Below, one piece after another: positions 23,964-32,182 of a stretch of 64,000 nucleotides of DNA; position 1 is the stretch's first letter; every line of letters begins with the position of its first letter. Under the pieces are notes generated by a model. The model had not been told where the DNA came from. It was given only the letters and a program-made list of their open reading frames with translations, and did not search any database. The stretch is from Fusicatenibacter_A intestinipullorum (GTDB lineage: Bacteria > Bacillota > Negativicutes > Acidaminococcales > Acidaminococcaceae). The translations under genes were made by a program, and so were the position numbers. Location of the stretch: the NCBI GenBank assembly GCA_019117495.1, contig DWZP01000028.1:1-64000 (forward strand), in the 5' to 3' direction.

Positions 23964-24584
23964 TTATTTCTTTAAGTCTTCAGCGTGCCCCTGGCGGATT
24001 TTGCTTTCCGTGCCGTTTAAAAGGCGCTTGATATTATCCTTATGGCGGATAATTACAAACGCTGCCGCAACGGCGGCAAACAAAAACACCGGCAGCGGAT
24101 ACCCGAAATACCACGCAAGGCACGGCGCGCAGAACGCACCCACGCAGCTGCCCAGCGAAACATAGCGGGTTGCCAGCACAATGGCAAGCCACACAATAAA
24201 GCAAATGCCGCTTACCTTGGGCATTAAAAAGATTAAAAGCCCAAGGCCGGTTGCAACGCCGCGGCCGCCTTTAAAGCCCAGAAACAAAGAATAATTGTGC
24301 CCCAGCAGCGCGCCGATAGCGGCAAACAGCATGGCGTACAAATCGCCGCCGGTCATGCTTTGGGCAATCATAACGGCAATAATGCCCTTGCCTGCGTCGC
24401 ACAAAAGCACAAGCGCCGCTGTTTTACCGCCAACAGTACGGAAAACATTGGTACTGCCGATATTTTTGCTGCCGTACTCGCGTATATCAATGCCGTGAAT
24501 TGCCTTAACCAGCCACAGCCCAGAAGGTACTGAGCCAAACACAAAACCAACGGCAAACCATAATACAAACATCATTACATCCAT
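23964..24584 (-). CDS. plsY: Glycerol-3-phosphate acyltransferase PlsY
   Basis: PlsY transfers the acyl group of acyl-phosphate to glycerol-3-phosphate, giving lysophosphatidic acid. The 206-residue membrane protein has the family motifs GSVPSG (about 17), GSKNIGSTNVFRTVG (about 38-52), AIGALLGHNYSLFLGFKGGRGVATGLG (about 85-112) and the later RYVSLGS. It lies 11 bases after der, an arrangement frequent in Firmicutes. Confidence 0.96.
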   Translation of the reverse strand: MDVMMFVLWFAVGFVFGSVPSGLWLVKAIHGIDIREYGSKNIGSTNVFRTVGGKTAALVLLCDAGKGIIAVMIAQSMTGGDLYAMLFAAIGALLGHNYSLFLGFKGGRGVATGLGLLIFLMPKVSGICFIVWLAIVLATRYVSLGSCVGAFCAPCLAWYFGYPLPVFLFAAVAAAFVIIRHKDNIKRLLNGTESKIRQGHAEDLKK

Positions 24585-24595
24585 TTATCCAGCCT

Positions 24596-25924
24596 CTATT
24601 CGTCCTCTTTTTTGCCGCGGATAATCATTGACAGCGGCGTGCCTTCAAAACCGAACGCTTCACGCAGTTTGTTTTCCAGATAACGCTGGTACGAAAAATG
24701 CATGATTTCCGGCTCGTTGACAAAAATAACAAACGTAGGCGGCTTAATTTTAACCTGCGTTGCATACAAAATCTTCAAACGCTGGCCCTTTTCCGTCGGC
24801 GGCGGGTTAATTGCCACAGCGTCGGCAATAACCTGGTTCAGCACGCTGGTTGCCACGCGCATGGCGTTCTGTTCGGCAACGTAGTTAATAACCTCCGGCA
24901 GGCGGTGAATACGCTGCTTGGTAAGCGCCGATACATACACAACAGGCGCATACTGCATAAAAATCAGCTCTTTGCGCAGGGTTTCGGTATAGCGCAGGGT
25001 TGAGTTTTCATCCTTTTCGTAGGCGTCCCACTTATTAACAACAATTACAATGCCCTTGCCTGCTTCGTGCGCATAACCGGCAATTTTTTTGTCCTGCTCG
25101 GTAACGCCGTCCACAGCGTCAATAACCATCAGCACCACGTCGCTGCGGTCAACGGCGCGCAGGCTGCGGATAATGCTGTACTTTTCAATCGGCTCGTCAA
25201 TTTTGCCCTTGCGGCGCATACCGGCAGTATCAATAAACAAATACTTCTGCCCGTTGCGCACAACCGGCGTGTCAATAGCGTCGCGCGTAGTGCCGGCAAC
25301 GTCGCTTACAATGCTGCGCTCCTGCCCTACCAGCGAATTAAAAATAGAAGACTTGCCTACATTCGGGCGGCCGATAAGCGCAACCTTAATCTGGTCCTCG
25401 TCGTTGTCAAACACGCCCGCCTTATTCTGCGGAAACTTTGCCACAACGGCGTCCAAAAGGTCGCCAATGCCCAAATGGTTAGCCGCCGAAATCGGGAACG
25501 GCTCACCCAGGCCCAAATTGTAAAACTCATAAACGTTAAGCTCCTGCTTGGGCGAATCGGCCTTGTTTACAGCCAGCACAATCGGCTTGCCGCTTTTACG
25601 CAGAATCCTGGCAACATCAGCGTCCTCCTGCACAATGCCGCTGCGCGCATCGCACACAAACAAAATAACGTCTGCCTCTTTAATGGCAATTTCCGCCTGC
25701 TGGCGGATGGAAACAGCAATCGCGTCGCTGTTCATAATCTCAATGCCGCCGGTATCAACCATCATAAACTGGTTGTCCAGCCAGTCGCCCTCGGCGTAAA
25801 GGCGGTCGCGCGTTACGCCCGGGGTGTCTTCAACAATGGAAATGCGGCTGTTTGCAAAAATATTAAACAATGTCGATTTGCCGACATTAGGCCTGCCAAC
25901 AATGGCAACTATCGGTTTACCCAC
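24596..25924 (-). CDS. der: GTPase Der (EngA), ribosome assembly
   Basis: Der is a double-GTPase for 50S subunit maturation. The 442-residue protein has two G domains with GRPNVGKSTLF (about 10) and GRPNVGKSSIF (about 186), the G3 motifs DTGGIE and DTAGMRR, and the G4 motifs NKAD and NKWD. The C-terminal KH-like domain ends in MIIRGKKEDE. It follows cobO after 17 bases. Confidence 0.97.
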   Translation of the reverse strand: MGKPIVAIVGRPNVGKSTLFNIFANSRISIVEDTPGVTRDRLYAEGDWLDNQFMMVDTGGIEIMNSDAIAVSIRQQAEIAIKEADVILFVCDARSGIVQEDADVARILRKSGKPIVLAVNKADSPKQELNVYEFYNLGLGEPFPISAANHLGIGDLLDAVVAKFPQNKAGVFDNDEDQIKVALIGRPNVGKSSIFNSLVGQERSIVSDVAGTTRDAIDTPVVRNGQKYLFIDTAGMRRKGKIDEPIEKYSIIRSLRAVDRSDVVLMVIDAVDGVTEQDKKIAGYAHEAGKGIVIVVNKWDAYEKDENSTLRYTETLRKELIFMQYAPVVYVSALTKQRIHRLPEVINYVAEQNAMRVATSVLNQVIADAVAINPPPTEKGQRLKILYATQVKIKPPTFVIFVNEPEIMHFSYQRYLENKLREAFGFEGTPLSMIIRGKKEDE

Positions 25925-25941
25925 TCCACTAACCTCACTCT

Positions 25942-26466
25942 CTAAAAATCTATGCCTGCCCGGGAACTTACCCCCAGATGGAAATAGTGCTTAACCTCCT
26001 GCATATCCGTTACCAGCCCGGCAGCATCACACAGCTTCTGCGGTGCGCCGCGCCCGGTGCAGATAATTTCGGCATAACCCTTATGCTCCTTCAAAAAATC
26101 AACCACTTCGTCCACCGGCAGCATGCCCGTCTGTAAAACAATGTTAATCTCGTCAAGTATTATTAAATCGGCTTCGCGGTTTAAAATAGCTTTTTTGGCT
26201 GTTTCCCAGCCGCTGCGCGCCAGGTCAAGGTCTACCTGCGCCGGATTTTTAAAATTTACAAAAGCATCGCGCCCCACCTGCTTTAAAGTAAAGCCCGGCA
26301 AAAGATGCGCGCCGATTGCCTCACTGTAATTGGGGTCATCCTTTAAAAAGGCCAGCATCAACACACGCGCGCCGCGTGCGCACGCACGGAACGCCACCCC
26401 CAGCGCGGCACTGGTTTTGCCCTTGCCGTCGCCGGTATAAACCTGCAAAATACCGTAATCTTTCAT
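25942..26466 (-). CDS. cobO: Cob(I)yrinic acid a,c-diamide adenosyltransferase (CobO/CobA type)
   Basis: This enzyme attaches the adenosyl group of ATP to cob(I)alamin precursors. The 174-residue protein has the P-loop YTGDGKGKTSAALG near the N-terminus and DLIILDEINIVLQ and ICTGRGAPQKL later, as in the CobA/CobO/BtuR family. Cobalamin genes also occur at 63 kb (CobC-like phosphatase and cobT). It follows the DUF512 gene closely. Confidence 0.95.
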   Translation of the reverse strand: MKDYGILQVYTGDGKGKTSAALGVAFRACARGARVLMLAFLKDDPNYSEAIGAHLLPGFTLKQVGRDAFVNFKNPAQVDLDLARSGWETAKKAILNREADLIILDEINIVLQTGMLPVDEVVDFLKEHKGYAEIICTGRGAPQKLCDAAGLVTDMQEVKHYFHLGVSSRAGIDF

Positions 26467-26475
26467 AACAACACC

Positions 26476-27756
26476 TTATCTTTGCAGTAGCTTGTACAAA
26501 TCCCCTGCCGATGCAGCCCTGTGCACGGGCGCTCCGCAGGCGGCGCAAAACTCTGCGTAACTCATATCGTCAAGGAACAAATCATCGCTGTTTAAAACAA
26601 CTTCCGGCAAAATAACACTCTCTGCGCCCTTAACGGCGTTTAAAATATCATTGCCGCACAAAAGCCCGGTTACGTTAACCGTATTGCCAAAAAACTCGTT
26701 CTCCACCGCCAGCAGCTTGTGCTGCATGCCGGTTTTGGCGTTAAACTCCTCAACAAGCGGCTGCAAAACCTTATAAGCGCTTGTGCCAACAGGTATAACG
26801 CTATTTGTGCTGCCCTTAACCGGGGCAATTTTGCCTGCCTCCTGCCATTCTTCCATAAAGTTGCGGCTCAGGCCGATGCCGTTTTCCAGCTGCGGAAAAC
26901 CGTCATACCACTCTGCTTCCGGCAGCGGCATGCCTGCCAGAATGTAAAACTCGTCACCAAGGTACACAAACGATTTGCCAAGGCTTTGGCGGCATTCCTT
27001 CTGCCAGTCCGTAACCATGGTTACAATTTCACGCGCTTCCTGCGGCGTAAACAGTCGCAGCGGCGTTAAATGCGCGCGGTTTTTGGTAAGCCCCACCGGC
27101 ACCACGGCCATAGTTTCAACATTCGGTGCCAGCGCGCGCAAATCGGCATAAGTGCGTTTTAAAACCTCACCATCGTTATAGCCGGGGCAGCACACAATCT
27201 GCGTATGCACGGTAATACCGGCTTCAAACAGGCGGTGCAGCTTATCCATCAGCTCGCCCGCAAAGCGGTTTTTCATCATTGCGCAGCGCACTTCGGGGTC
27301 AGTAGCGTGTACGGAAACATACAGCGGCGACATGTGCGTTTTAATAATGCGGTCAAAATCTTCGTCCTTCATATTAGTAAGGGTTATAAAATTGCCATAC
27401 AAAAACGAAAGTCGGTAATCGTCATCACGCACATAAAGCCCCTTGCGCATGCCGGGTATCATCTGGTCTACAAAGCAGAAAACGCATTTGTTGTAACAGG
27501 TTGTTACCTTGTCAAACACGGCGCTTTCAAACTCCAGCCCCAGGTCTTCATCTATATTTTTGGTTATCTGCACTTTGCGCTCATTGCCTGCGGCATCCAA
27601 AAGTGTAAGTTCCACTTCCTCATCCGCCAGCAAAAAACTTAAATCTATAATATCGCGCACGCTGCTGCCATTAACCGCAATAAGGCTTTCGCCCGCTTTA
27701 ATGCCTGCGGCATCGGCAAGGCTGCCGCGTTTAACGCTGCTTATTAATCCCTGCAT
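26476..27756 (-). CDS. DUF512 radical SAM protein with PDZ domain
   Basis: This 426-residue protein has an N-terminal PDZ-like domain (LADAAGIKAGESLIAVNG), then a radical SAM site CYNKCVFCFVDQ (CxxxCxFC, about residues 77-88), YGNFITLTNMKDEDFDRI, and the C-terminal DUF512 part (QLENGIGLSRNF, LLAVENEFFGNTVNVTGLL). Proteins of this family are conserved in Firmicutes, often next to der and plsY; their reaction is not established to my knowledge. It is the first gene of the DUF512-cobO-der-plsY transcript. Confidence 0.9.
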   Translation of the reverse strand: MQGLISSVKRGSLADAAGIKAGESLIAVNGSSVRDIIDLSFLLADEEVELTLLDAAGNERKVQITKNIDEDLGLEFESAVFDKVTTCYNKCVFCFVDQMIPGMRKGLYVRDDDYRLSFLYGNFITLTNMKDEDFDRIIKTHMSPLYVSVHATDPEVRCAMMKNRFAGELMDKLHRLFEAGITVHTQIVCCPGYNDGEVLKRTYADLRALAPNVETMAVVPVGLTKNRAHLTPLRLFTPQEAREIVTMVTDWQKECRQSLGKSFVYLGDEFYILAGMPLPEAEWYDGFPQLENGIGLSRNFMEEWQEAGKIAPVKGSTNSVIPVGTSAYKVLQPLVEEFNAKTGMQHKLLAVENEFFGNTVNVTGLLCGNDILNAVKGAESVILPEVVLNSDDLFLDDMSYAEFCAACGAPVHRAASAGDLYKLLQR

Positions 27757-27807
27757 AAAAACTCCTTTATATAAAACACTCTTTTAAAACATACTTTGTT
27801 AGTTTAT

Positions 27808-27836
27808 ATTATACCGTTAAATATGTCAAATTGCAA
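27808..27836 (-). promoter_or_regulatory. Promoter of the DUF512-cobO-der-plsY unit
   Basis: Reverse strand: -35 TTGCAA (27831-27836), 17-bp spacer, -10 TATAAT (27808-27813). The start is near 27802, with about 45 bases of leader and AAAGGAG before the ATG. Confidence 0.75.
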
Positions 27837-28386
27837 AATGATGGAATTGAGTTTTATTTTTTGGGTTTTGCTTTTAATTTTCTTTTAATCCTTTGTATGT
27901 AGGTTTTATGTTTTAATTTTCTTTTTTATTCATGTTCATTTTAATTTACGTTTCATCCTTATATGTAGTTTTTATACTTCGATTTTCTTTTTTTACTCAT
28001 CTTACTTCTTTATAACTAAAGAAGTAAGCAAGAAAGTTTTGCTCCTCAAAAAACTTAACGGCTCAATATTAAATCAGTTTGCCACTTGCAGCGCCTGCGG
28101 AACTCGTTTGCTGCGCAAACTCAAACATCCTCGGCTATTGCTGCAAGTGCCTTTTTATTTTAAGCTTTCGCCTGTTTTTTGAAAGTCGCCTTTTGACATA
28201 ACTCGTACTTTTATAGCTTGATTTTGTATATTATGCTCTTAAATCGTATTTTATGACTATTCCTTATAAAAAATATATGCAACCTACGATAACATTGCTG
28301 TTTTTTATAAAAATTTACCAAAGTATGAATTTAAGCAAAGCCGCTCACCTAAATTCAACATATTAAAAGTACGGGTCACATCAAAT

Positions 28387-28515
28387 CGCGGCATTAAAAA
28401 TTTAGCGGTATTTACTGAAAAGCAATAAAATTTTCCCGGTGTTTGAGCGAAGCGAGTTCCGCGGAAAATTTTATTGCTTTCGACGTGCCACGTTTAAATT
28501 TTTTCAGCCGCGTGA
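28387..28515. repeat. Long palindrome with an 18-bp perfect core
   Basis: The arms AAAGCAATAAAATTTTCC (28418-28435) and its exact inverse (28463-28480) flank a 27-base loop containing GAGCGAAGCGAG. The pairing continues outward imperfectly for about 30 bases on each side (CGCGGC...AAAAATTT). As RNA or cruciform it would form one very long stem. Confidence 0.75.
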
Positions 28516-28524
28516 GTTTTCTTT

Positions 28525-28620
28525 GGCTGAATCGCCAATTAGAAACGAGCTTTAAGCGAAGTTTATAATTGTGCCAGTGAAGCCAGGCAAATTTTACGAC
28601 CGAACAGGAAGTAAAATTTA
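28525..28620 (+). repeat. ~95-bp intergenic repeat, copy A (upstream of autotransporter)
   Basis: This is a direct repeat of the segment at 31640-31735, with roughly three quarters of positions equal by eye. Shared blocks are GAATCGCCA, TAATTGTGCCAGTGA and GCAAATTTT followed by AAAATTTA. The two copies bracket the autotransporter gene. Confidence 0.8.
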
Positions 28621-28859
28621 CCCTCCAAAACTTCTTTGGTTACAAAGAATGAACATAAGTAATAAAAAGAAATAAAAATTGATAACGTATAATCAAAGAC
28701 GAAAACAAAATTAAAAGTAATATGAATAAAAACGTAAATTAAAATATAATAACCTAAATTCAAAGACGCATCCAAATAAAATAACAAAACATTCACTTAA
28801 ATTGCCCTCAAACTTTACATAAATCAATCTGTTTTATATACAAACATCTCCGTCAATGA

Positions 28860-28968
28860 TATAATTAAGAAAAACAAAAGAGTCCGCGCGGGGGGGAATT
28901 GCGTACCTGTAATTTCTCTCCGTAAATCTCCTCCCGTAACAAATAAGCAAGTATGGAAGGAGATTTTT
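28860..28968 (+). promoter_or_regulatory. Leader of the autotransporter gene with G7 tract and RBS-hiding repeat
   Basis: A -10 box TATAAT (28860-28865) with a poor -35 (TATACA) precedes a run of seven G (28890-28896), unusual in this AT-rich stretch. Further on, AAATCTCCT (about 28925) is the exact inverse of AGGAGATTT (about 28960-28968), which contains the ribosome site of the autotransporter. The leader can therefore fold to hide its own ribosome site, and the G tract could vary in length. Confidence 0.5.
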
Positions 28969-28969
28969 T

Positions 28970-31642
28970 ATGCGTAAAACTATAAAAAACAAGATTTTAA
29001 TATCAATTTTGGCAATGAGTTCTGTCAATTTATTTGCTTCGGCAGAAGTTTTTGCCGTTGATGTAACCGTTGATAATAATATTGTTACCAGCCATAACAA
29101 TAAAACTATAGCAACTGATTCTGATTTTTACGGTTACGATGATTATACAAATAAAACTTATATCAACAATAACATAACCGTTTCAAACAGCACGTTAAGA
29201 AATTTTTACGGTATTAGTTTACCGGACAATGCGTATGAGCAAACACGTAGTTTAACTAATAATAATATTACTATTAACGGTTCAACAATTAACGGTAATA
29301 TTACCGGCAATAGTGTACGCTGCACAAGGCCATCGGCTACCCATTCAACACTTACACTTAAAGATACTACAGTTTACGGTAAGGAGGTTGTCGGGGCAGA
29401 TTTATCATCTTATGGTGAAAATATAACGGTAAATAACATTAAAATTGTTTTAGAAGGCAACACAAAAATAAACAATGCTGATGTAATATTATTTAGAAGG
29501 TCAACTTGGGCACACCGTTCTGTTTATATGAGTGATTGTGAAATTATCTTACGAGACAATGCAGATGTTTCCACATCAAATTTATATGCTTTTACGAGTA
29601 CAACTAATATACCTCCAGAAAGCCTTTCCTCATATAAACCAATTACACCTAAAAATACAACTTTAACGCTTGACGGATGGAGCGGCAGTGTAAACAGCCT
29701 GCATGATTTTAACAGCATACAATTTAAAAATATTAAAGGCAATACTAGTTTAACAGCTAATACCGTAACAGGGATGAATGATACTCAGATAATTATTTCG
29801 TCAGTAGATATAACTAACTTAGGCAATGTTAAAGATTATACTTTTGGTACTATAACTTTAAATAATACTATAACTGATGCTATTAACGATTTTCCAAACA
29901 AAATTGATACAACCACTTTAAACGGGTGGAATTTTAATGATAATGAAACAAACGGAATTTACGCAGGTTACGTTAATGCCACAACAACAACTAATGATAA
30001 TACTATTACAATTACCGGCGATATTGAAAAATCAGTTTTAACAGGCGTATTTATTGATGAAAACGGTGCACACTATAATAGCAATCAAAGCGCAAATGAC
30101 CACACTTTAACCATTGACAACAACTTTAAAACCAACGCCGCAACCGTAGCAGGCGCTTATGCGGCAGGAAGTGAAACTGCCGAAAACGGCGTTATCAACA
30201 TCACTGGCGGCACAACTGATTGGGAAGGCATTGTTTACGCAGGTTACAGCGAAAACGGCAATGCAAGCGGCAATACCATTAATGTTGCGGCTGATACCAT
30301 CGCCAGCAAAATGACTTTAAGCGGTACTTATAACACCGGCAGCGATAATGTTCTTAATCTGGCAGGCAATGCCACGTTTAAAGCCATCAATAATTTTGAC
30401 GCTATTAATTTTGATAAAATCGACTGGATTAACGGCGGTACGGTTTTAAGCATTACTAATAACAGTGAAGAAAAAGCGCTTGCCAACACAAATATCAACA
30501 TTAACAGCCTTAATTTTGCAGGTGGTGCAGAACTTAATGCCGGTGAAAGTATGACCATTATCAGCAATAACAATTCAGGTAAAAATTTAGGTATTGGCAC
30601 AGGTAAAGTTGACGCTTTAAGTAACTTTACAGCAGGCGTGGCAATTGAAGGAACCGGAACGGCAGAAGTCGCCTCTGACGGAAACAGCGTTAAATACACT
30701 TTAACTAAAGTTAAAAATACTGACCAAATCGACCTCGTTGCCGAAAACCGCGCCGTTGCGGCAGCCTTTATCAACCAGGGTACGGATTTAATCAGCGATA
30801 GCCTTGATACCATCAGCCGCGACAGCAATTACGGCGTTAAAACCTTTGCCGCCGTGCACGGCAACCGCAGCAAATACGATGTGAACAGCGATATTAAAAT
30901 TAACGGCTGGAGCACGATTGTTGGCGTGGGCAATGCCGATAAGTTCGATAACGGCAGCGAGTTCAGCTGGGGCGTGTTCTATGAAAACGGCAGCGGCAAT
31001 TACCGCACCTATAACGAGTTTAACAATGAGTTCTTCCGCGGTGACGGCAGCCTTGTCTACAACGGTGGCGGCGTTGCGGCACGCTACGAAAATAAAAACG
31101 GTGTTTATACAGAAGGTTCACTCCGCGCCGGTATGCTAAAGAGCGATATGGATAATGCTTTGCGCGACGATGCAGGCAATTTTTACGGTTACGAAAGTGA
31201 AAGTGCTTACTACGGTGCGCACATTGGCGTTGGCAAAATTATCAGCCTCAGCGAAAGCAGCGAACTCGATATATACGGCAAGTTCTTCCACACCTACACC
31301 GAAGGCGACAGCTTTAAGGTTGCTAATGACGAGTTTGAGTTTGACAGCATTAACAGCGACCGCCTGCGCATAGGCGCACGCATTACCAGCAATAAGGAAA
31401 ACAAGTTCAGCACTTACTATGGCTTGGCTTATGAATACGAGTTTAACGGCGACGCTGATATGACGGCACAGGGGCTTAAAGCGCCTACACAGAGCTTGCA
31501 GGGCAGCAGCGTAATGGCAGAAGTTGGCTTTAACTACCAGCCTACTCCCACCAGCCCGTGGAGCTTTGACCTTAATATGCGCGGCTACGCAGGCGAACGC
31601 CAGGGCGGCAGCTTTAACGTACAGGCAACGTATACTTTCTAG
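28970..31642 (+). CDS. Type V (autotransporter) outer-membrane protein
   Basis: This 890-residue protein starts with an N-terminal signal peptide (KILISILAMSSVNLFASAEVFA). The passenger of about 560 residues is rich in Asn, Thr and Gly with repetitive short strands (NNITVSNST, NTINVAADT), as in beta-helix passengers. The C-terminal beta barrel (about residues 620-890, from YGVKTFAAVHGNRSKYD) ends in aromatic QATYTF. The barrel is exported and inserted by Bam; the passenger would face the outside as adhesin-like surface protein. The passenger codons are very AT-rich while the barrel is closer to the genome average, a mosaic that suggests separate histories. It is one of the few plus-strand genes and lies between two copies of a ~95-bp repeat. 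The ligand is unknown. Confidence 0.9.
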   Translation: MRKTIKNKILISILAMSSVNLFASAEVFAVDVTVDNNIVTSHNNKTIATDSDFYGYDDYTNKTYINNNITVSNSTLRNFYGISLPDNAYEQTRSLTNNNITINGSTINGNITGNSVRCTRPSATHSTLTLKDTTVYGKEVVGADLSSYGENITVNNIKIVLEGNTKINNADVILFRRSTWAHRSVYMSDCEIILRDNADVSTSNLYAFTSTTNIPPESLSSYKPITPKNTTLTLDGWSGSVNSLHDFNSIQFKNIKGNTSLTANTVTGMNDTQIIISSVDITNLGNVKDYTFGTITLNNTITDAINDFPNKIDTTTLNGWNFNDNETNGIYAGYVNATTTTNDNTITITGDIEKSVLTGVFIDENGAHYNSNQSANDHTLTIDNNFKTNAATVAGAYAAGSETAENGVINITGGTTDWEGIVYAGYSENGNASGNTINVAADTIASKMTLSGTYNTGSDNVLNLAGNATFKAINNFDAINFDKIDWINGGTVLSITNNSEEKALANTNININSLNFAGGAELNAGESMTIISNNNSGKNLGIGTGKVDALSNFTAGVAIEGTGTAEVASDGNSVKYTLTKVKNTDQIDLVAENRAVAAAFINQGTDLISDSLDTISRDSNYGVKTFAAVHGNRSKYDVNSDIKINGWSTIVGVGNADKFDNGSEFSWGVFYENGSGNYRTYNEFNNEFFRGDGSLVYNGGGVAARYENKNGVYTEGSLRAGMLKSDMDNALRDDAGNFYGYESESAYYGAHIGVGKIISLSESSELDIYGKFFHTYTEGDSFKVANDEFEFDSINSDRLRIGARITSNKENKFSTYYGLAYEYEFNGDADMTAQGLKAPTQSLQGSSVMAEVGFNYQPTPTSPWSFDLNMRGYAGERQGGSFNVQATYTF

Positions 31643-31735
31643 CCGAATCGCCATTTAGTAACGAGCCGAAGGCGAAGTTAATAATTGTGCCAGTGAGGCT
31701 ATGCAAATTTTGCAAGCGGATAGCGAGCAAAATTT
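31640..31735 (+). repeat. ~95-bp intergenic repeat, copy B (begins at the autotransporter stop)
   Basis: This copy starts exactly at the TAG stop of the autotransporter gene and matches 28525-28620 in the same orientation, with shared TAATTGTGCCAGTGA. It continues as GCAAATTTT...AAAATTTA. No gene is seen between here and 31839. Confidence 0.8.
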
Positions 31736-31838
31736 ACGAACCTTAATTTAAAAATAAATAAAGCAGCAACTGCCAAAGGTCATACACCTTTCAGCGGTTG
31801 CTGCTTTTGTAGTTATACCATAGTGTAACACAATTTAA

Positions 31839-31867
31839 TTGACAGGAATTTATTTTTCAGGCATAAT
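31839..31867 (+). promoter_or_regulatory. Promoter of the Fst-like peptide mRNA
   Basis: Plus strand: perfect -35 TTGACA (31839-31844), 17-bp spacer, -10 CATAAT (31862-31867). The start near 31874 gives a leader of about 34 bases. Confidence 0.8.
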
Positions 31868-31907
31868 ATAAAAGCTGTGACTCTTTCCAGCAGGAAGGAG
31901 GTGCAAT

Positions 31908-31997
31908 ATGTCCGATGAGGCTATAGCTTTCATAATATCTGTCATAGCAGGTATAGCTGCCAATTATATCTGCAAGTGGCTGGACAGATATTTATAA
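31908..31997 (+). CDS. Fst/par-like type I toxin peptide (candidate)
   Basis: This 29-residue peptide begins MSDEAIAFIISVIAGIAANY and ends ICKWLDRYL. It has one hydrophobic helix and then a polar tail with W-L-D-R. The layout and the G-x-A...WL-x-R pattern resemble plasmid and chromosomal Fst toxins. A very strong ribosome site AAGGAGGTG precedes the ATG. The gene lies between a strong promoter and a hairpin terminator that also serves a convergent short RNA from the opposite strand. Known Fst peptides insert in the membrane. The resemblance is by eye; a holin-like or other small membrane peptide is possible. Confidence 0.72.
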   Translation: MSDEAIAFIISVIAGIAANYICKWLDRYL

Positions 31998-32011
31998 TCA
32001 CAGCCAGCACA

Positions 32012-32045
32012 TAAAAAACCGGGAGCTGCCACTCCCGGTTTTTTG
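32012..32045. terminator. Bidirectional terminator of the Fst-like locus
   Basis: The stem AAAAAACCGGGAG/CTCCCGGTTTTTT with a 6-base loop has A and T runs on both sides, so it can stop the peptide mRNA from the left and the antisense RNA from the right. Confidence 0.9.
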
Positions 32046-32089
32046 TTTGTGCACTATGTTTCGATGAGGCTGCACATTAGCTTTTTACA
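32012..32089 (-). ncRNA. Predicted antisense RNA (RNA II-like antitoxin) of the Fst-like locus
   Basis: A transcript of about 75 nt is predicted from the promoter at 32095-32123 to the shared terminator. It contains the complement of CGATGAGGCT (32062-32071) and of TAGCTTT, which also occur around the toxin start codon (31913-31922 and just after), plus an ATGT in front of each. Because the two RNAs run in opposite directions through direct repeats, the antisense RNA can pair with the toxin start region as well as with the terminator stem. This is the par/fst arrangement (DRa/DRb) described for enterococcal plasmids. Confidence 0.68.
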
Positions 32090-32094
32090 TACCA

Positions 32095-32123
32095 ATTATA
32101 ACATGCTTAATCTGCAAAAGCAA
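32095..32123 (-). promoter_or_regulatory. Promoter of the RNA II-like antisense RNA
   Basis: Reverse strand: -35 TTGCTT (32118-32123), 17-bp spacer, extended -10 TGTTATAAT (core 32095-32100). The start is near 32088. Confidence 0.75.
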
Positions 32124-32182
32124 ATTTTTATATTAAAACTCTTTTGCGTAATTATAAATTTTATAATCGGCTCTCAGTTAAG

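Larger units (their letters stand above)
27850..28800. repeat. Non-coding region of nested, diverged inverted repeats
   Basis: About 1 kb without a credible gene. Sequences on the left recur inverted on the right around a centre near 28.3 kb: TTTTAATTT/TATTCAT-rich blocks at 27.86-27.96 and 28.68-28.78 kb; TAACTAAAGAAGT near 28.01 with its inverted form near 28.64; GCGGAACTCG...CTCAAACAT near 28.10 with TGTTTGAGCG...GTTCCGCGG near 28.44. It looks like two diverged copies of an intergenic repeat family facing each other. Nothing here suggests coding sequence. Confidence 0.6.

Noticed and set aside
28563..28796. A 77-codon minus-strand frame rich in Phe, Tyr and Ile
   Set aside because: It lies in the repeat-rich AT region, crosses repeat copy A, has no ribosome site and its composition is that of translated AT-rich spacer.
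27760..32150. A prophage or integrative element
   Set aside because: No integrase, transposase or phage structural gene is present; only repeats, an autotransporter and a toxin-antisense locus.
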